From Limnochorda sp. LNt (GTDB taxonomy: Bacteria > Bacillota > Limnochordia > Limnochordales > Geochordaceae): a stretch of DNA of 64,000 nt. The first letter of the stretch is position 1. Each line of letters opens with the position of its first letter. Positions 56,053 to 64,000 of this stretch are shown here, in pieces. The stretch lies in contig NZ_CP141614.1 in assembly GCF_035593265.1 (NCBI RefSeq), positions 434,001 to 498,000 on the forward strand. Direction: 5' to 3'. Position numbers and translations under genes: made by a program. Under the pieces are notes generated by a model, which was given only the letters and a program-made list of their open reading frames with translations, made no database searches and was not told the origin of the DNA.

Positions 56053-57585
56053 ATGGCGGCACAATCACCGGAGACGGCCAGTGAGCGCCTGCGCTACCCC
56101 CTCTTCATCGGGGGCGAGTGGGTGGAACCGATGAGCGGGCGCTACATGCCCGTCGAGAATCCGACCAGCGGCGAGGTCGAGGCCGAAGTGGCCGAAGCCG
56201 GCGAGGAGGACGTCGACCGGGCCGTGCAGGCCGCCTGGCGGGCGATGCGCCAGGGGCCGTGGGGCGAGATGGGGGGCCGGCAGCGCAGCCTGCTCCTCTA
56301 CCGCCTGGCCGACGCGCTGGAGGCCCAGGTAGAGCGGTTGGCCCGGCTGGAGTCTCGCTTCAACGGCCGGCCCATCCGGGAGATGCGGGCGCAGATCCGG
56401 ATCGTGCCGCAATGGTATCGCTACTTCGCCGGCCTGGCCGACAAGATGGAGGGGGAGACGATCCCGGTCGACGGGCCCTACCTCAACTACACGGTGCGGG
56501 TGCCACTGGGGGTGGTGGCCCAGATCACGCCGTGGAACCACCCTCTACTCATCAGCACCAAGAAGCTGGCGCCCGCGCTGGCGGCCGGCAACGCCGTCGT
56601 GCTCAAGCCATCCGAGATCGCCCCGGTCACGCTGTTCGAGCTGGCGGACCTCTTCCACCGCGCGGGACTGCCTCCGGGCGCGCTCAACGTCATCAACGGA
56701 TACGGCCCGGTGGCGGGACGGGCACTGGCGGCGCACCCTGGCGTGCGCAAGGTGGACCTGACCGGGGGGACCGAGACGGGCAGGGCCATCGCCCGGCTGG
56801 CGGCCGACAACCTGACCCGGGTCACGTTCGAACTGGGGGGCAAGGCTCCCGTCATCGTCTTCGACGACGCCGACATCCCGGCGGCGGTGGACGGGGCGGC
56901 CTTCGCCATGTTCATCGCTACGGGCCAGACCTGCGTGGCCGGGGCGCGCCTGTTGGTGCAGCGCAGCGTCTACCCGGAGGTGCTGGAGCGGCTGGTCGAC
57001 AAGGTCGCACGCCTGCGCCTGGGGGACCCGATGGATCCGGAGACCGACGTGGGCCCGGTGGTCTCGAGAGTTCAGCTGGAACGGGTGGAGCGCTACGTAC
57101 GCATCGGGGTGGAGGAGGGCGCCCGGCTCGTCCTGGGCGGGCGGCGCCCCTCGGGCTCCCCAGCCCTGGCAGCCGGCTACTACTACCTGCCGACCATCTT
57201 CGCCGATGTCCGGCCCGAGATGCGCATCGCCCAGGAGGAGATCTTCGGGCCGGTACTCTGCGTCATCCCCTTCGAGGACGAATCCGACGCGATCCGCATC
57301 GCCAACGACATCCGCTACGGGCTCGGGGCCTCGGTCTGGACCCGGGACGTCGGGAGGGCGCACCGCGTGGCCCACGCCATCGAGGCCGGCATCGTCTGGA
57401 TCAACGACCACCATCGCATCGACCCTGGCTCTCCCTGGGGCGGCTTCAAATGGAGCGGCTACGGCAAGGAGAACGGCTTCGAGGCCATCCGGGAGTACAC
57501 GGAGACCAAGAGCATATGGGTCAACCTGCGGCCCGAGCCTTTCGACTGGTACGCCCGGGACGGTCAGGAGAAGCGCCTGAACTGA
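56053..57585 (+). CDS. Aldehyde dehydrogenase family protein
   Basis: The product is 510 residues. TPWNHPLLISTKKLAPALAAGN is the cofactor-binding region, TFELGGKAP contains the general-base Glu and IATGQTCVAGARLLV the catalytic Cys. YGLGASVWTRD and NDHHRIDPGSPWGGFKWSGYG are C-terminal family blocks. It resembles betaine-aldehyde and hydroxymuconic-semialdehyde dehydrogenases. The start MAAQSPETA at 56053 follows TCCAGGG; the frame remains open 15 codons upstream into the previous gene. It would oxidise an aldehyde produced in this cluster. Confidence 0.95.
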   Translation: MAAQSPETASERLRYPLFIGGEWVEPMSGRYMPVENPTSGEVEAEVAEAGEEDVDRAVQAAWRAMRQGPWGEMGGRQRSLLLYRLADALEAQVERLARLESRFNGRPIREMRAQIRIVPQWYRYFAGLADKMEGETIPVDGPYLNYTVRVPLGVVAQITPWNHPLLISTKKLAPALAAGNAVVLKPSEIAPVTLFELADLFHRAGLPPGALNVINGYGPVAGRALAAHPGVRKVDLTGGTETGRAIARLAADNLTRVTFELGGKAPVIVFDDADIPAAVDGAAFAMFIATGQTCVAGARLLVQRSVYPEVLERLVDKVARLRLGDPMDPETDVGPVVSRVQLERVERYVRIGVEEGARLVLGGRRPSGSPALAAGYYYLPTIFADVRPEMRIAQEEIFGPVLCVIPFEDESDAIRIANDIRYGLGASVWTRDVGRAHRVAHAIEAGIVWINDHHRIDPGSPWGGFKWSGYGKENGFEAIREYTETKSIWVNLRPEPFDWYARDGQEKRLN

Positions 57586-57616
57586 AAGGGCGCGGCCTGT
57601 CAGGAGGGGCGAGGGG

Positions 57617-59005
57617 ATGGGTGGCGTCGACCTGATCGTGCGCGGCGGGCGGGTGGTTTGCGACACCGGCGAGATGGAGGCCGACCTCTACGTGGCAGGT
57701 GGCAGGATCGTGGCCGTGGGGCAACTCGACGTGCCTGCCCGCGAGGTGGTGGATGCCGGAGGGCTCCTGGTCTTCCCGGGCTTCGTGGACGCCCATGTCC
57801 ACTTCATGGACCCCGGTGACCCCTCGCGGGAGGACTTTCCCACCGGCAGCTCGGCCGCCGCCGTCGCGGGGGTGACCACCGTCATCGAACATACGCACGC
57901 ATCCCCGGTCCACACAGGCTCCCAGCTCCAAGAGAAGGCCCGCTACCTGCGGGGTCGCTCCGTGATCGACTTCGCCTGCGCAGCCCACTTCTCGCCGGGT
58001 GGCCCAGACGACGTGGCGGACGTCTGGCGAGCTGGCGCTGCGTGCATCAAGGTCTTCACCTGCACGACGCACGGCATCCGGGCGGTCGAGCCCGGTCCCC
58101 TGCTGGAGGCGATGAGGCGGCTGCAACCCAGGGGCGCCACGTTTCTCGTCCATGCCGAGGACGAGGCGATCACTCGCTGGGCCGAGCAGGCCCTGCGGGC
58201 GGCGAGGCGGGATGACGGCGGCGTCATCCCGGAGTGGCGCCATCCAGTGGCGGAGCGGGTGGCGGTGAGCGCCGTGGGCTGGCTGGCCGAAGCATCGGGG
58301 GCACGAGTGGTGGTCGCTCACTGCAGCCACCCGGAGGTGGTCGACACCATCGCGGCATTTCGCGCACGGGGAGCGCGGATGTGGGCCGAGACGTGCCCGC
58401 AGTACCTGTTGCTGCGGGAGGACGAGGCCGTCCAGCTGGGGGCCTTCCGCAAGTTCACCCCGCCGGCTCGGGCCCGCTCTGAAGCCGACCTGGAGCGGAT
58501 GTGGCAGCTCGTTCGGGATGGCCAAATCGCCTACGTGGCCAGCGATCACGCCCCGGCGACCCGGGCGCAGAAGCGCGAGGGGAGCATCTGGGACGTTCAC
58601 TTCGGGTTGCCCGGCATCGACACGACCTCGGCTCTGCTCATCGACGCCGCGCTGGAGGGGCGGATCTCGCCGACGCGCCTGGCGGAACTCTATGCCGCCG
58701 CGCCGGCGCGCCTCTACGGGCTGTATCCGCGCAAGGGGACGCTGCGGCCGGGGAGCGACGCCGACCTGGTGCTGGTGGACCCGTCGGCCCGGCGCGTCCT
58801 CCGGGACGAGGACGTCCTCTCCAGGGCCGGCTGGACGCCCTACCACGGGCGCCTGGTGAAGGGAGCCGTGGTAGCCACCTACCTGCGGGGGCGCAAGGTA
58901 GCCGAAGGAGGCAGGCCAAACGCGCCGCCGGGCACAGGCGAGTGGATCCCCGGACCGGGGGCTCGAGCGCGGGGCGAGGTCGACGATGGAGGGAGGCCTC
59001 GATGA
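57617..59005 (+). CDS. Dihydropyrimidinase/allantoinase-family cyclic amidohydrolase
   Basis: The product is 462 residues. VDAHVHFMDPG (HxH), ACIKVFTC (Lys that is carboxylated to bridge two metals), FLVHAEDE and VVVAHCSH (His ligands) and VASDHAPAT (Asp) form the binuclear metal site. Domain order and length are those of hydantoinases, dihydropyrimidinases and allantoinases, which open cyclic amide or ureido rings. The next gene's ATG overlaps its stop (ATGA). With the isochorismatase-type and ACMSD-like hydrolases nearby, it suggests degradation of an N-heterocycle. Confidence 0.92.
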   Translation: MGGVDLIVRGGRVVCDTGEMEADLYVAGGRIVAVGQLDVPAREVVDAGGLLVFPGFVDAHVHFMDPGDPSREDFPTGSSAAAVAGVTTVIEHTHASPVHTGSQLQEKARYLRGRSVIDFACAAHFSPGGPDDVADVWRAGAACIKVFTCTTHGIRAVEPGPLLEAMRRLQPRGATFLVHAEDEAITRWAEQALRAARRDDGGVIPEWRHPVAERVAVSAVGWLAEASGARVVVAHCSHPEVVDTIAAFRARGARMWAETCPQYLLLREDEAVQLGAFRKFTPPARARSEADLERMWQLVRDGQIAYVASDHAPATRAQKREGSIWDVHFGLPGIDTTSALLIDAALEGRISPTRLAELYAAAPARLYGLYPRKGTLRPGSDADLVLVDPSARRVLRDEDVLSRAGWTPYHGRLVKGAVVATYLRGRKVAEGGRPNAPPGTGEWIPGPGARARGEVDDGGRPR

Positions 59006-60003
59006 TGCCCGTCAGCATCTTCGTGACCCAACCCATCCCAGCTCCTGCTGTGGAGCGACTGGAGCGGCTGGGGAACGTGCGGCTCTTCGGCGACACCAGC
59101 CGCATCCTACCCCGCGAGCAGTTGCTCCGGGAAGTGGGGCGCTGCGACATCCTCTACTGCATGCTGCACGACCGCATCGACGCCGCGATCATCGACGCGG
59201 CCCCGCGGCTCCGGCTGATCGCCACCTCGGCCGTCAACCCGGCCAACGTCGACGTGGCCCATGCCACGCGGCGCGGCATCCCGGTCACGGTCATCCCCAA
59301 CGTCGTCGTGGAGGCGACCGCCGACCTGCAGTGGGCGCTGCTGCTGGCAGTGGCGCGCCGGGTGGTGGAGGCGGACCGGGCGTTGCGGGCGGGTCTTTTC
59401 CCGGGCGCCCAATCGATGCACTTCGTCGGAGGCGAGGTGCACGGCAAGGTGCTGGGCAGCATCGGGCTCGGTGCCATCGGGCGGGCCGCCGCGCGGCGAG
59501 CCCGGGGCTTCGGCATGACGGTGCTGTACACCAAGCGCACCCGCCTCGAGCCCCAGGAGGAGGCGGAGCTGGGCGTCGCCTTCCGGAGCCTGGACGAGTT
59601 GCTGCGGGAGAGCGACTTCGTGGTGATCAACGCCGCGCTGCACCCGGGGACGCGCCACCTGGTGGGCCGGCGAGAGCTCGGCCTGATGAAGCCCTCGGCC
59701 TATCTGATCAATACGGCCAGGGGCCCCATCGTCGACGAGCAGGCGCTGGTGGAGGCCCTCAAGGCGGGCCGCATCGCCGGGGCGGCGCTGGACGTCTTCG
59801 AAGAGGAGCCGGCGGTGCACCCCGAGCTGCCCCACCTGTCCAACGTGGTCCTGACGCCTCATATCGGCACGGCGACGTGGGACACGCGGCTGCGTATCGC
59901 GTCCATCGTGGTCGACAACATCGAGGCCTTCGTGGCCGGGCGGCGGCCGCCCAACCTGTTCAACGCCGAGGTGCTCGGCACCAGCCTCGGCGAGGCATCC
60001 TGA
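59002..60003 (+). CDS. D-isomer-specific 2-hydroxyacid dehydrogenase (GyaR/glyoxylate reductase-like)
   Basis: The product is 333 residues. LGSIGLGAIGRAAARRA is the NAD(P)-binding loop. LINTARGPIVDEQAL carries the catalytic Arg, DVFEEEPAVHPEL the Glu and VVLTPHIGTATW the His. The set matches glyoxylate/hydroxypyruvate reductases. It is translationally coupled to the cyclic amidohydrolase. It probably interconverts a 2-hydroxy and 2-oxo acid intermediate such as glycolate/glyoxylate, which allantoin-type catabolism produces. This link is inference. Confidence 0.92.
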   Translation: MMPVSIFVTQPIPAPAVERLERLGNVRLFGDTSRILPREQLLREVGRCDILYCMLHDRIDAAIIDAAPRLRLIATSAVNPANVDVAHATRRGIPVTVIPNVVVEATADLQWALLLAVARRVVEADRALRAGLFPGAQSMHFVGGEVHGKVLGSIGLGAIGRAAARRARGFGMTVLYTKRTRLEPQEEAELGVAFRSLDELLRESDFVVINAALHPGTRHLVGRRELGLMKPSAYLINTARGPIVDEQALVEALKAGRIAGAALDVFEEEPAVHPELPHLSNVVLTPHIGTATWDTRLRIASIVVDNIEAFVAGRRPPNLFNAEVLGTSLGEAS

Positions 60004-60042
60004 CCGAGACACGCAGACGAGAGCGAGAGAGGGGCGATCCTC

Positions 60043-61074
60043 ATGCGAGCGATGGTACTCGACCAGTTCGGCGGGCGTTTGCAGCTCAAGGAGGTGCCCG
60101 ACCCCGCGCCACCGGGCCCTGGTCAGGTGCTGGTGCGGGTGCGGGCCTGCGGCCTGTGCTACACCGACGTCAAGATCGCGTCGGCGAGCCTGCCGGGCCC
60201 CTTGCTGCCCCGGCTGCCCCACATCCTGGGCCACGAGCCGGCGGGCGAGGTCGTGGCCGTCGGCGAGGGGGTTATGTCGGTCGCGCCGGGCGACCACGTT
60301 GCGCTCCACATCTACCTTCCGTGTGGCCGGTGCCGGGCCTGCTGGGCCGGTGATGAGACGCTGTGCGACTCGGTTCGCCAATTGGGCTTCAACCTCCCAG
60401 GAGCCATGGCAGAGTACGTGGTGGTGCCCGAGATCAACGCGGTGCGCATCGGCCAGCACGTCCCCCTGGAGGAGGCCGCCATCATCGCCGACGCCGTGGC
60501 TACCACCGTCCATGGCCTGCGGGAGCGGGCCGGGCTGCGGGTGGGCGAGACGGTGCTCGTCATCGGCGCCGGCGGCCTGGGACTCCACGCCATCCAGGTG
60601 GCACGCCTGGGCGGAGCCAGGGTGCTGGCGGTCGATCAAGCGCCGGACAAGTTGGAGCTCGCCCGGAAGGTGGGGGCCGACGACGCCTTCCTCATCCAGT
60701 CCGAGCACGCCGCAAAGCAGGTGTTGGCGGCGGCAGGGGGCCCCGTGGACCTGGTGGTGGAGCTGGTGGCCAAGCCCGTCACCATGAGCCTGGCGGCCGC
60801 GGTCCTGCGCACGGGCGGGCGGCTCCTGATGATCGGCTACCAGCCCGGGGTCGACGTCGCCATCCCTACACCCGACGTCGTGCTGCGCAATCTGAGCATC
60901 ATCGGTTCGACGGCCTCGTCCCTCCTGAGCTTTCGAGAGAGCGTGCGACTGGTGGAGCAGGGCAAGATCCGGCCCGTCGTGACGGACCGCTACCGTCTGG
61001 AGGAGGCCAACGAGGCACTCGAGCGGCTCAAGCGCGGCGGTATCCTGGGCCGGGCGGTGCTGCTCGTGGCGTGA
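60043..61074 (+). CDS. Zinc-dependent alcohol dehydrogenase (MDR family)
   Basis: The product is 343 residues. CGLCYTDVKIA and GHEPAGEVVAVGEG contain the catalytic zinc Cys and His-Glu. CGRCRACWAGDETLC provides the four structural-zinc cysteines. VLVIGAGGLGLHAIQVAR is the Rossmann loop. The start at ATG 60043 follows GAGAGAGGGG. It is the last gene of the same-strand catabolic run before the oppositely oriented LysR gene. It could oxidise an alcohol to the aldehyde used by the aldehyde dehydrogenase at 56053. Confidence 0.94.
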   Translation: MRAMVLDQFGGRLQLKEVPDPAPPGPGQVLVRVRACGLCYTDVKIASASLPGPLLPRLPHILGHEPAGEVVAVGEGVMSVAPGDHVALHIYLPCGRCRACWAGDETLCDSVRQLGFNLPGAMAEYVVVPEINAVRIGQHVPLEEAAIIADAVATTVHGLRERAGLRVGETVLVIGAGGLGLHAIQVARLGGARVLAVDQAPDKLELARKVGADDAFLIQSEHAAKQVLAAAGGPVDLVVELVAKPVTMSLAAAVLRTGGRLLMIGYQPGVDVAIPTPDVVLRNLSIIGSTASSLLSFRESVRLVEQGKIRPVVTDRYRLEEANEALERLKRGGILGRAVLLVA

Positions 61075-61107
61075 CGAGCGTCCCGCTTGGGTCAGATCCG
61101 TCGCCCA

Positions 61108-61998
61108 TTAGGCCCGGGCGAAGTAGTGAGAAGCCATCTCCAGCACCCTTTGGGCGGCGGGCGGTAGGGGGCGTCCGCGTGCCCAGATGGCCAGGATGGG
61201 GCGCCGCAGGTCGAGCCCCTCCACGCAAACCACCCGCAACAGGCCCTGGCTGAGCTCGCGGTCCACCGCCTTGCGCGAGACCACCGCGACGCCGAGGCTG
61301 GCTTCGACAGCCAGCTTCATCGCCTCGGTGGTGTCGAACTCCATGACCGCCCGCGGCACGATCCCCGCGTCCCTGAGCCGCGACTCCACGAACCACCGAG
61401 TCGAGGACCCCGACCTGGCCAGGATGAAGGGCTCCCGCGCCAGTGCCTCCGGGGCGACGGGCCCCCCGTCGGCGAGCGGGTGCGCGGGATGGACGATGAC
61501 GGCGAACTCGCCCCACGTCAGCAGCCGCGACGAGAGACGCGGGTCGGCGGTGGGGCCCCAGACGAAGCCCATGTCCATGGTGTCAGCTGCCACCGCCTCC
61601 CGGATGCGGTCGGTGATGGCCGCGTGCAGCGCGACCTGGATCCGGGGGTGCCTGGCACGGAAGGCCTCCAGCAGGGGCGGCAGGTAGTAGAGGACGCCCG
61701 TCGTGCTGGCGCCGATCACCAGCTGGCCCGACTGGCCCTCCTTGAACTCCTGGAGCCATCGCTCCGCCTCGTCGCGAGCCGCCAGCATCGCCCGCGCGTA
61801 GGGGTAAAACGCCCTCCCGGCGTGAGTGGGAGCGACCTGGCGGCCCTGCCGCTGGATGAGCGGCGTGCCGACCTCGCGTTCGAGGCGGCGGATGGCCAGG
61901 CTGACCGCCGGCTGGCTCAAGTGCAGATCCTCCGCGGTACGGGTGATGCTGAGGTTGTCCACCACCCGGCAGAAGACCTCGAGCTTGTGGAAGTCCAT
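61108..61998 (-). CDS. LysR-family transcriptional regulator (YeiE-like by position)
   Basis: The product is 296 residues. The N-terminal helix-turn-helix is typical: MDFHKLEVFCRVVDNLSITR, DLHLSQPAVSLAIRRLEREVG, LIQRQGR. The rest forms the two-lobed effector domain (QLVIGASTTGVLYYLPPLL). It is divergent from a YeiH-family transporter with a GTAGCAAT-N7-ATTGCTAC palindrome between them, the standard setup in which a LysR protein controls its divergent neighbour. In Escherichia coli, yeiE stands similarly beside yeiH. It may also control the catabolic genes that converge on it. Confidence 0.94.
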   Translation of the reverse strand: MDFHKLEVFCRVVDNLSITRTAEDLHLSQPAVSLAIRRLEREVGTPLIQRQGRQVAPTHAGRAFYPYARAMLAARDEAERWLQEFKEGQSGQLVIGASTTGVLYYLPPLLEAFRARHPRIQVALHAAITDRIREAVAADTMDMGFVWGPTADPRLSSRLLTWGEFAVIVHPAHPLADGGPVAPEALAREPFILARSGSSTRWFVESRLRDAGIVPRAVMEFDTTEAMKLAVEASLGVAVVSRKAVDRELSQGLLRVVCVEGLDLRRPILAIWARGRPLPPAAQRVLEMASHYFARA

Positions 61999-62061
61999 CG
62001 TACCCGCACCCGGCCCCCGCGTCCGTCGAGATGTCGGCTCATTACCTAACCGTAATATATC

Positions 62062-62084
62062 GTAGCAATCGTATTTATTGCTAC
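62062..62084. promoter_or_regulatory. LysR-type operator between lysR and yeiH
   Basis: GTAGCAAT (62062-62069) and ATTGCTAC (62077-62084) form a perfect inverted repeat with a 7-nt spacer and contain a T-N11-A core, the expected LysR recognition form. It stands in an AT-rich patch between the divergent genes (62000-62139), 55 bases before the transporter start. Confidence 0.8.
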
Positions 62085-62139
62085 ACCAATGTGCAACCGG
62101 TAAGATCGGGCCAAGCCTGACGACCGACCAGGGGAAGGA

Positions 62140-63204
62140 ATGGGCTTGGACGAGCGCGCAGCTCCCATCGAGACGGCCTCCGCCTCGGCGGCCACGCGGC
62201 GGCCAGGCGACGCCGGACGTGCCCTGCGGATGGCGGCGCCGGGGGTGCTGGCGACCGCTATCCTGACAGCGATTGCGACGCTGGTCGGGACGCACCTGCC
62301 GGGCCTGGGGGCGGCAGCGACGGGCTTGCTGCTGGGCCTCGTCGTCTCCCACGTCGTCTCCGTGCCGGACGCCCTTCGCCCTGGGGTCGCCTTCTGCTCC
62401 ACCGGCCTGCTCCGCACGGCGGTCGTGTTGCTGGGCACGGGCGTCAGCTTCGGGCAGGTCATCCGCATGAGCGGCGGCGCCCTGCTCATCATCGCCACGA
62501 CCTTGGTCATCGGGATGGCCTCGACCGTCCTGGTCGGCAGGGCACTCGGCCTGCCGTTGCGCCTCACCACCCTGGTCGGCATCGGCACCGCCATCTGCGG
62601 CGCCAGCGCCATCGCGGCCGCAGCCCCCGTCCTGAGGGCGACTAAGGAGGAGACCGCATACGCCCTCGCTACCATCTTCACGTTCAACCTGCTGGCGCTC
62701 CTCGTCTATCCGCCAACGGGCCATCTCCTGGGGCTGAGCAGCGCCGCCTTTGGCACGTGGGCCGGCACCGCCATCCACGACACCTCGTCGGTGCTGGCCG
62801 CCGGGTATGCGTTCGACCAGCAAGCCGGGATCCAGGCTACGGTCGTCAAGCTGACCCGCACCATGTTCCTCGTGCCCGTGGTGGTGGGGCTGGCATTGGT
62901 GCAGGGGCTACGGAGCCGGCAGGAGCGGGCGGAGCTGCGGATCGGGCGGCTGGTGCCGCCGTTCGTCTGGGGGTTCGCGCTGATGGCGGCGGTCAACGGG
63001 CTGGGTCTCGTCCCGGCCCCGGTGAGCGGTGCGCTCAACCAGGTCGCGGGAGTCTTCATCGTGGCCGCCCTGTCGGCCATCGGACTCCAGACGCGTCTCG
63101 ACACGCTAAGACGCTTGGGATCCATGTCCTTCGCCCTGGGCATGGTGGCCTCCGTGGCGGTGGCGCTGGCCAGCCTGGCCTGGATCCGGTGGCTCGGACT
63201 TTGA
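62140..63204 (+). CDS. YeiH/UPF0324 family membrane transporter (putative sulfate/organosulfur exporter)
   Basis: The product is 354 residues with about 10 hydrophobic helices. GIGTAICGASAIAAAAPVL and FAGTAIHDTSSVLAAG-like GTAIHDTSSVLAAGYAF are UPF0324 signatures, and KLTRTMFLVPVVVGLAL follows. Members are predicted exporters linked to sulfite, taurine or cysteate breakdown, and are often under a LysR regulator, as here. The ATG at 62140 is very near GGGGAAGG; TTG 62146 has better spacing. The transported compound is uncertain. Confidence 0.9.
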   Translation: MGLDERAAPIETASASAATRRPGDAGRALRMAAPGVLATAILTAIATLVGTHLPGLGAAATGLLLGLVVSHVVSVPDALRPGVAFCSTGLLRTAVVLLGTGVSFGQVIRMSGGALLIIATTLVIGMASTVLVGRALGLPLRLTTLVGIGTAICGASAIAAAAPVLRATKEETAYALATIFTFNLLALLVYPPTGHLLGLSSAAFGTWAGTAIHDTSSVLAAGYAFDQQAGIQATVVKLTRTMFLVPVVVGLALVQGLRSRQERAELRIGRLVPPFVWGFALMAAVNGLGLVPAPVSGALNQVAGVFIVAALSAIGLQTRLDTLRRLGSMSFALGMVASVAVALASLAWIRWLGL

Positions 63205-63245
63205 GGGGATGGGAGCCAGCCATCCCTCGAGAGGAGCATCGAGTC

Positions 63246-63917
63246 GTGACCGAACACCAGTGGCTGGATCTCTCCCATGCGTTCGAGGAGGGCATGCCGA
63301 TACCCGACTGGCCGGGCGAGCAGCAGCACCACTTCGAGCTCGTCAGCTACCGGGTAAGGGTCAACAGCGGGCTTCAACAGGTCCTCCGGATGAACCTGCA
63401 CTGTGGCACCCACGTCGACGCCCCCAACCACTACGCCGACGGCCGGGCGGGCATCGACGGGGTGGACTACCGGTCGCTCATGGGCGAGTGCGTGGTCATC
63501 GACGTCGAGAAGGAGGCCCTCGGCGTCGTGACGGCGGAGGATCTCCGACCCCATGAGCGGCTCTTGCGCAGCGTCCCGATGGCGATCCTGAGCACGGGAT
63601 GGGAGCGGATGTGGCGCACCCCCGAGTACGGGTCACGCTACCCCTTCCTGGCCGAGGACGCAGGCAAGCTCTTGCTGGATGCAGGCATCAAGGTGGTCGG
63701 GCTCGATACGCCGGGGCCGGACGCTCCCATCCGCAGCCCGTTCCGCAAAGGGGATCCCCTGCACCAGATGCTCCTGGGACGGGACGTGCTGATCATCGAG
63801 AACCTGACCAACCTGCGGCCGCTGGTTGGCAAGCGTGTGTACCTGCAGGCAGTGCCCATCAACATCCGGGGAGCGACGGGGTCTCCGGCGAGGGTGCTGG
63901 CCCGGCTGCTCGAGTAG
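63246..63917 (+). CDS. Cyclase-family (kynurenine formamidase-like) hydrolase
   Basis: The product is 223 residues from GTG 63246 (VTEHQWLDLSHAFEEGMP). LHCGTHVDAPNHYADG is the HxGTHxDxPxH metal-binding signature of the cyclase/formamidase family, and VVGLDTPGPDA follows in the usual place. The family hydrolyses N-formyl, cyclic amide or lactone substrates, including kynurenine formamidase and isatin hydrolase. GAGAGGAGC precedes the start. The upstream open frame overlaps the transporter and is discarded. It is followed 18 bases later by the UxaA-like gene. Confidence 0.9.
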   Translation: MTEHQWLDLSHAFEEGMPIPDWPGEQQHHFELVSYRVRVNSGLQQVLRMNLHCGTHVDAPNHYADGRAGIDGVDYRSLMGECVVIDVEKEALGVVTAEDLRPHERLLRSVPMAILSTGWERMWRTPEYGSRYPFLAEDAGKLLLDAGIKVVGLDTPGPDAPIRSPFRKGDPLHQMLLGRDVLIIENLTNLRPLVGKRVYLQAVPINIRGATGSPARVLARLLE

Positions 63918-63935
63918 GGACGGGAGCGGAGCGGC

Positions 63936-64000
63936 GTGGAGCGTCTGACGGCCTACCGCAATGCGGACGGAAGCGTGGGCATCCGTCGCCACGTGCTGGT
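63936..64000 (+). CDS. Start of a UxaA-family (altronate/galactarate dehydratase-like) protein, cut by the window edge
   Basis: Only 21 codons are visible, from GTG 63936: ERLTAYRNADGSVGIRRHVLV. The pattern Y-R-x-x-D-G-x-V-G-I-R-x-H-V-L-V is the usual beginning of UxaA/altronate dehydratase domains (GYRRPDGRVGIRNHVLV-like). GGGAGCGGAGCGG precedes it. Such enzymes dehydrate sugar acids or sulfolactate-type hydroxy acids. The call is based on this short segment alone. Confidence 0.6.
   Translation, partial: MERLTAYRNADGSVGIRRHVL

Overview
The window is very GC-rich (about 70% G+C by eye) and most of it is densely coding. A c-di-AMP (ydaO/yuaA-type) riboswitch, a NiaR repressor, an ETF/EMR-type electron-transfer set, a Cys-containing ribosomal protein S4 and a TtuB/TtuA tRNA-thiolation pair together suggest a high-GC thermophilic Bacillota-type bacterium (Limnochordia, Symbiobacterium or Thermaerobacter-like). 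This placement is an inference from gene content.

Layout. (1) 1-10877 is a giant CRISPR array with a type I-E-like 28-nt repeat. About 119 repeats are visible, and the array enters from outside the left edge. Two insertion sequences interrupt it. The first, 5994-7939, sits in a spacer with a 4-bp target duplication. The second, 9190-10862, sits in the last repeat with a 9-bp target duplication. Removing each element and one copy of its duplication restores a perfect 33-nt spacer or 28-nt repeat. No cas gene lies in the window. (2) 11.3-17.2 kb holds ttuB/ttuA, a small unknown gene, a methyltransferase, an AlbA-domain regulator and a gamma-glutamyltransferase. (3) 17.4-23.2 kb holds a c-di-AMP riboswitch followed by an opine-dehydrogenase-like enzyme, a B12-binding TIM-barrel-like protein, an asparagine-synthetase-like protein without the glutaminase cysteine, and rpsD. 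(4) 23.4-32.9 kb is a fatty-acid oxidation block: etfB, etfA, a membrane ETF:quinone oxidoreductase-like protein, a chemoreceptor, an enoyl-CoA hydratase and two acyl-CoA dehydrogenases. (5) 33-38.7 kb holds a sodium symporter with a small membrane partner opposite niaR, two divergent GntR regulators and a DUF815 ATPase. (6) 38.9-42.4 kb is a three-gene operon of a 2-hydroxyacid dehydrogenase, an HMGL/homocitrate-synthase-like enzyme and an M24 metallohydrolase.

(7) 42.4-50.7 kb is a visibly lower-GC island, probably acquired by transfer. It carries two cupins, a nitrilase-family enzyme, a small ribbon-helix-helix-like protein, two tandem DUF1989 proteins (one fused to a similar C-terminal domain) and a tctCBA tripartite transporter split by transposase debris. 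Its right edge abuts a wrecked livF. (8) 50.8-64 kb is a high-GC catabolic cluster: a frameshifted CocE-type hydrolase, a branched-chain amino-acid-type binding protein, an ACMSD-like amidohydrolase, an isochorismatase-family hydrolase, aldehyde dehydrogenase, dihydropyrimidinase-like hydrolase, hydroxyacid dehydrogenase, zinc alcohol dehydrogenase, a LysR/YeiH divergent pair, a cyclase-family hydrolase and the start of a UxaA-like gene. The enzyme set suggests breakdown of an N-heterocycle or amide-containing compound through ring opening, deamidation and oxidation. The substrate cannot be read from the sequence.

The most promising candidates for undescribed biology are the c-di-AMP-riboswitch operon with its B12 protein and Cys-less AsnB-like protein (17.4-22.5 kb), and the island in which an RHH-like domain occurs both free and fused to a DUF1989 enzyme (44.6-46.7 kb).
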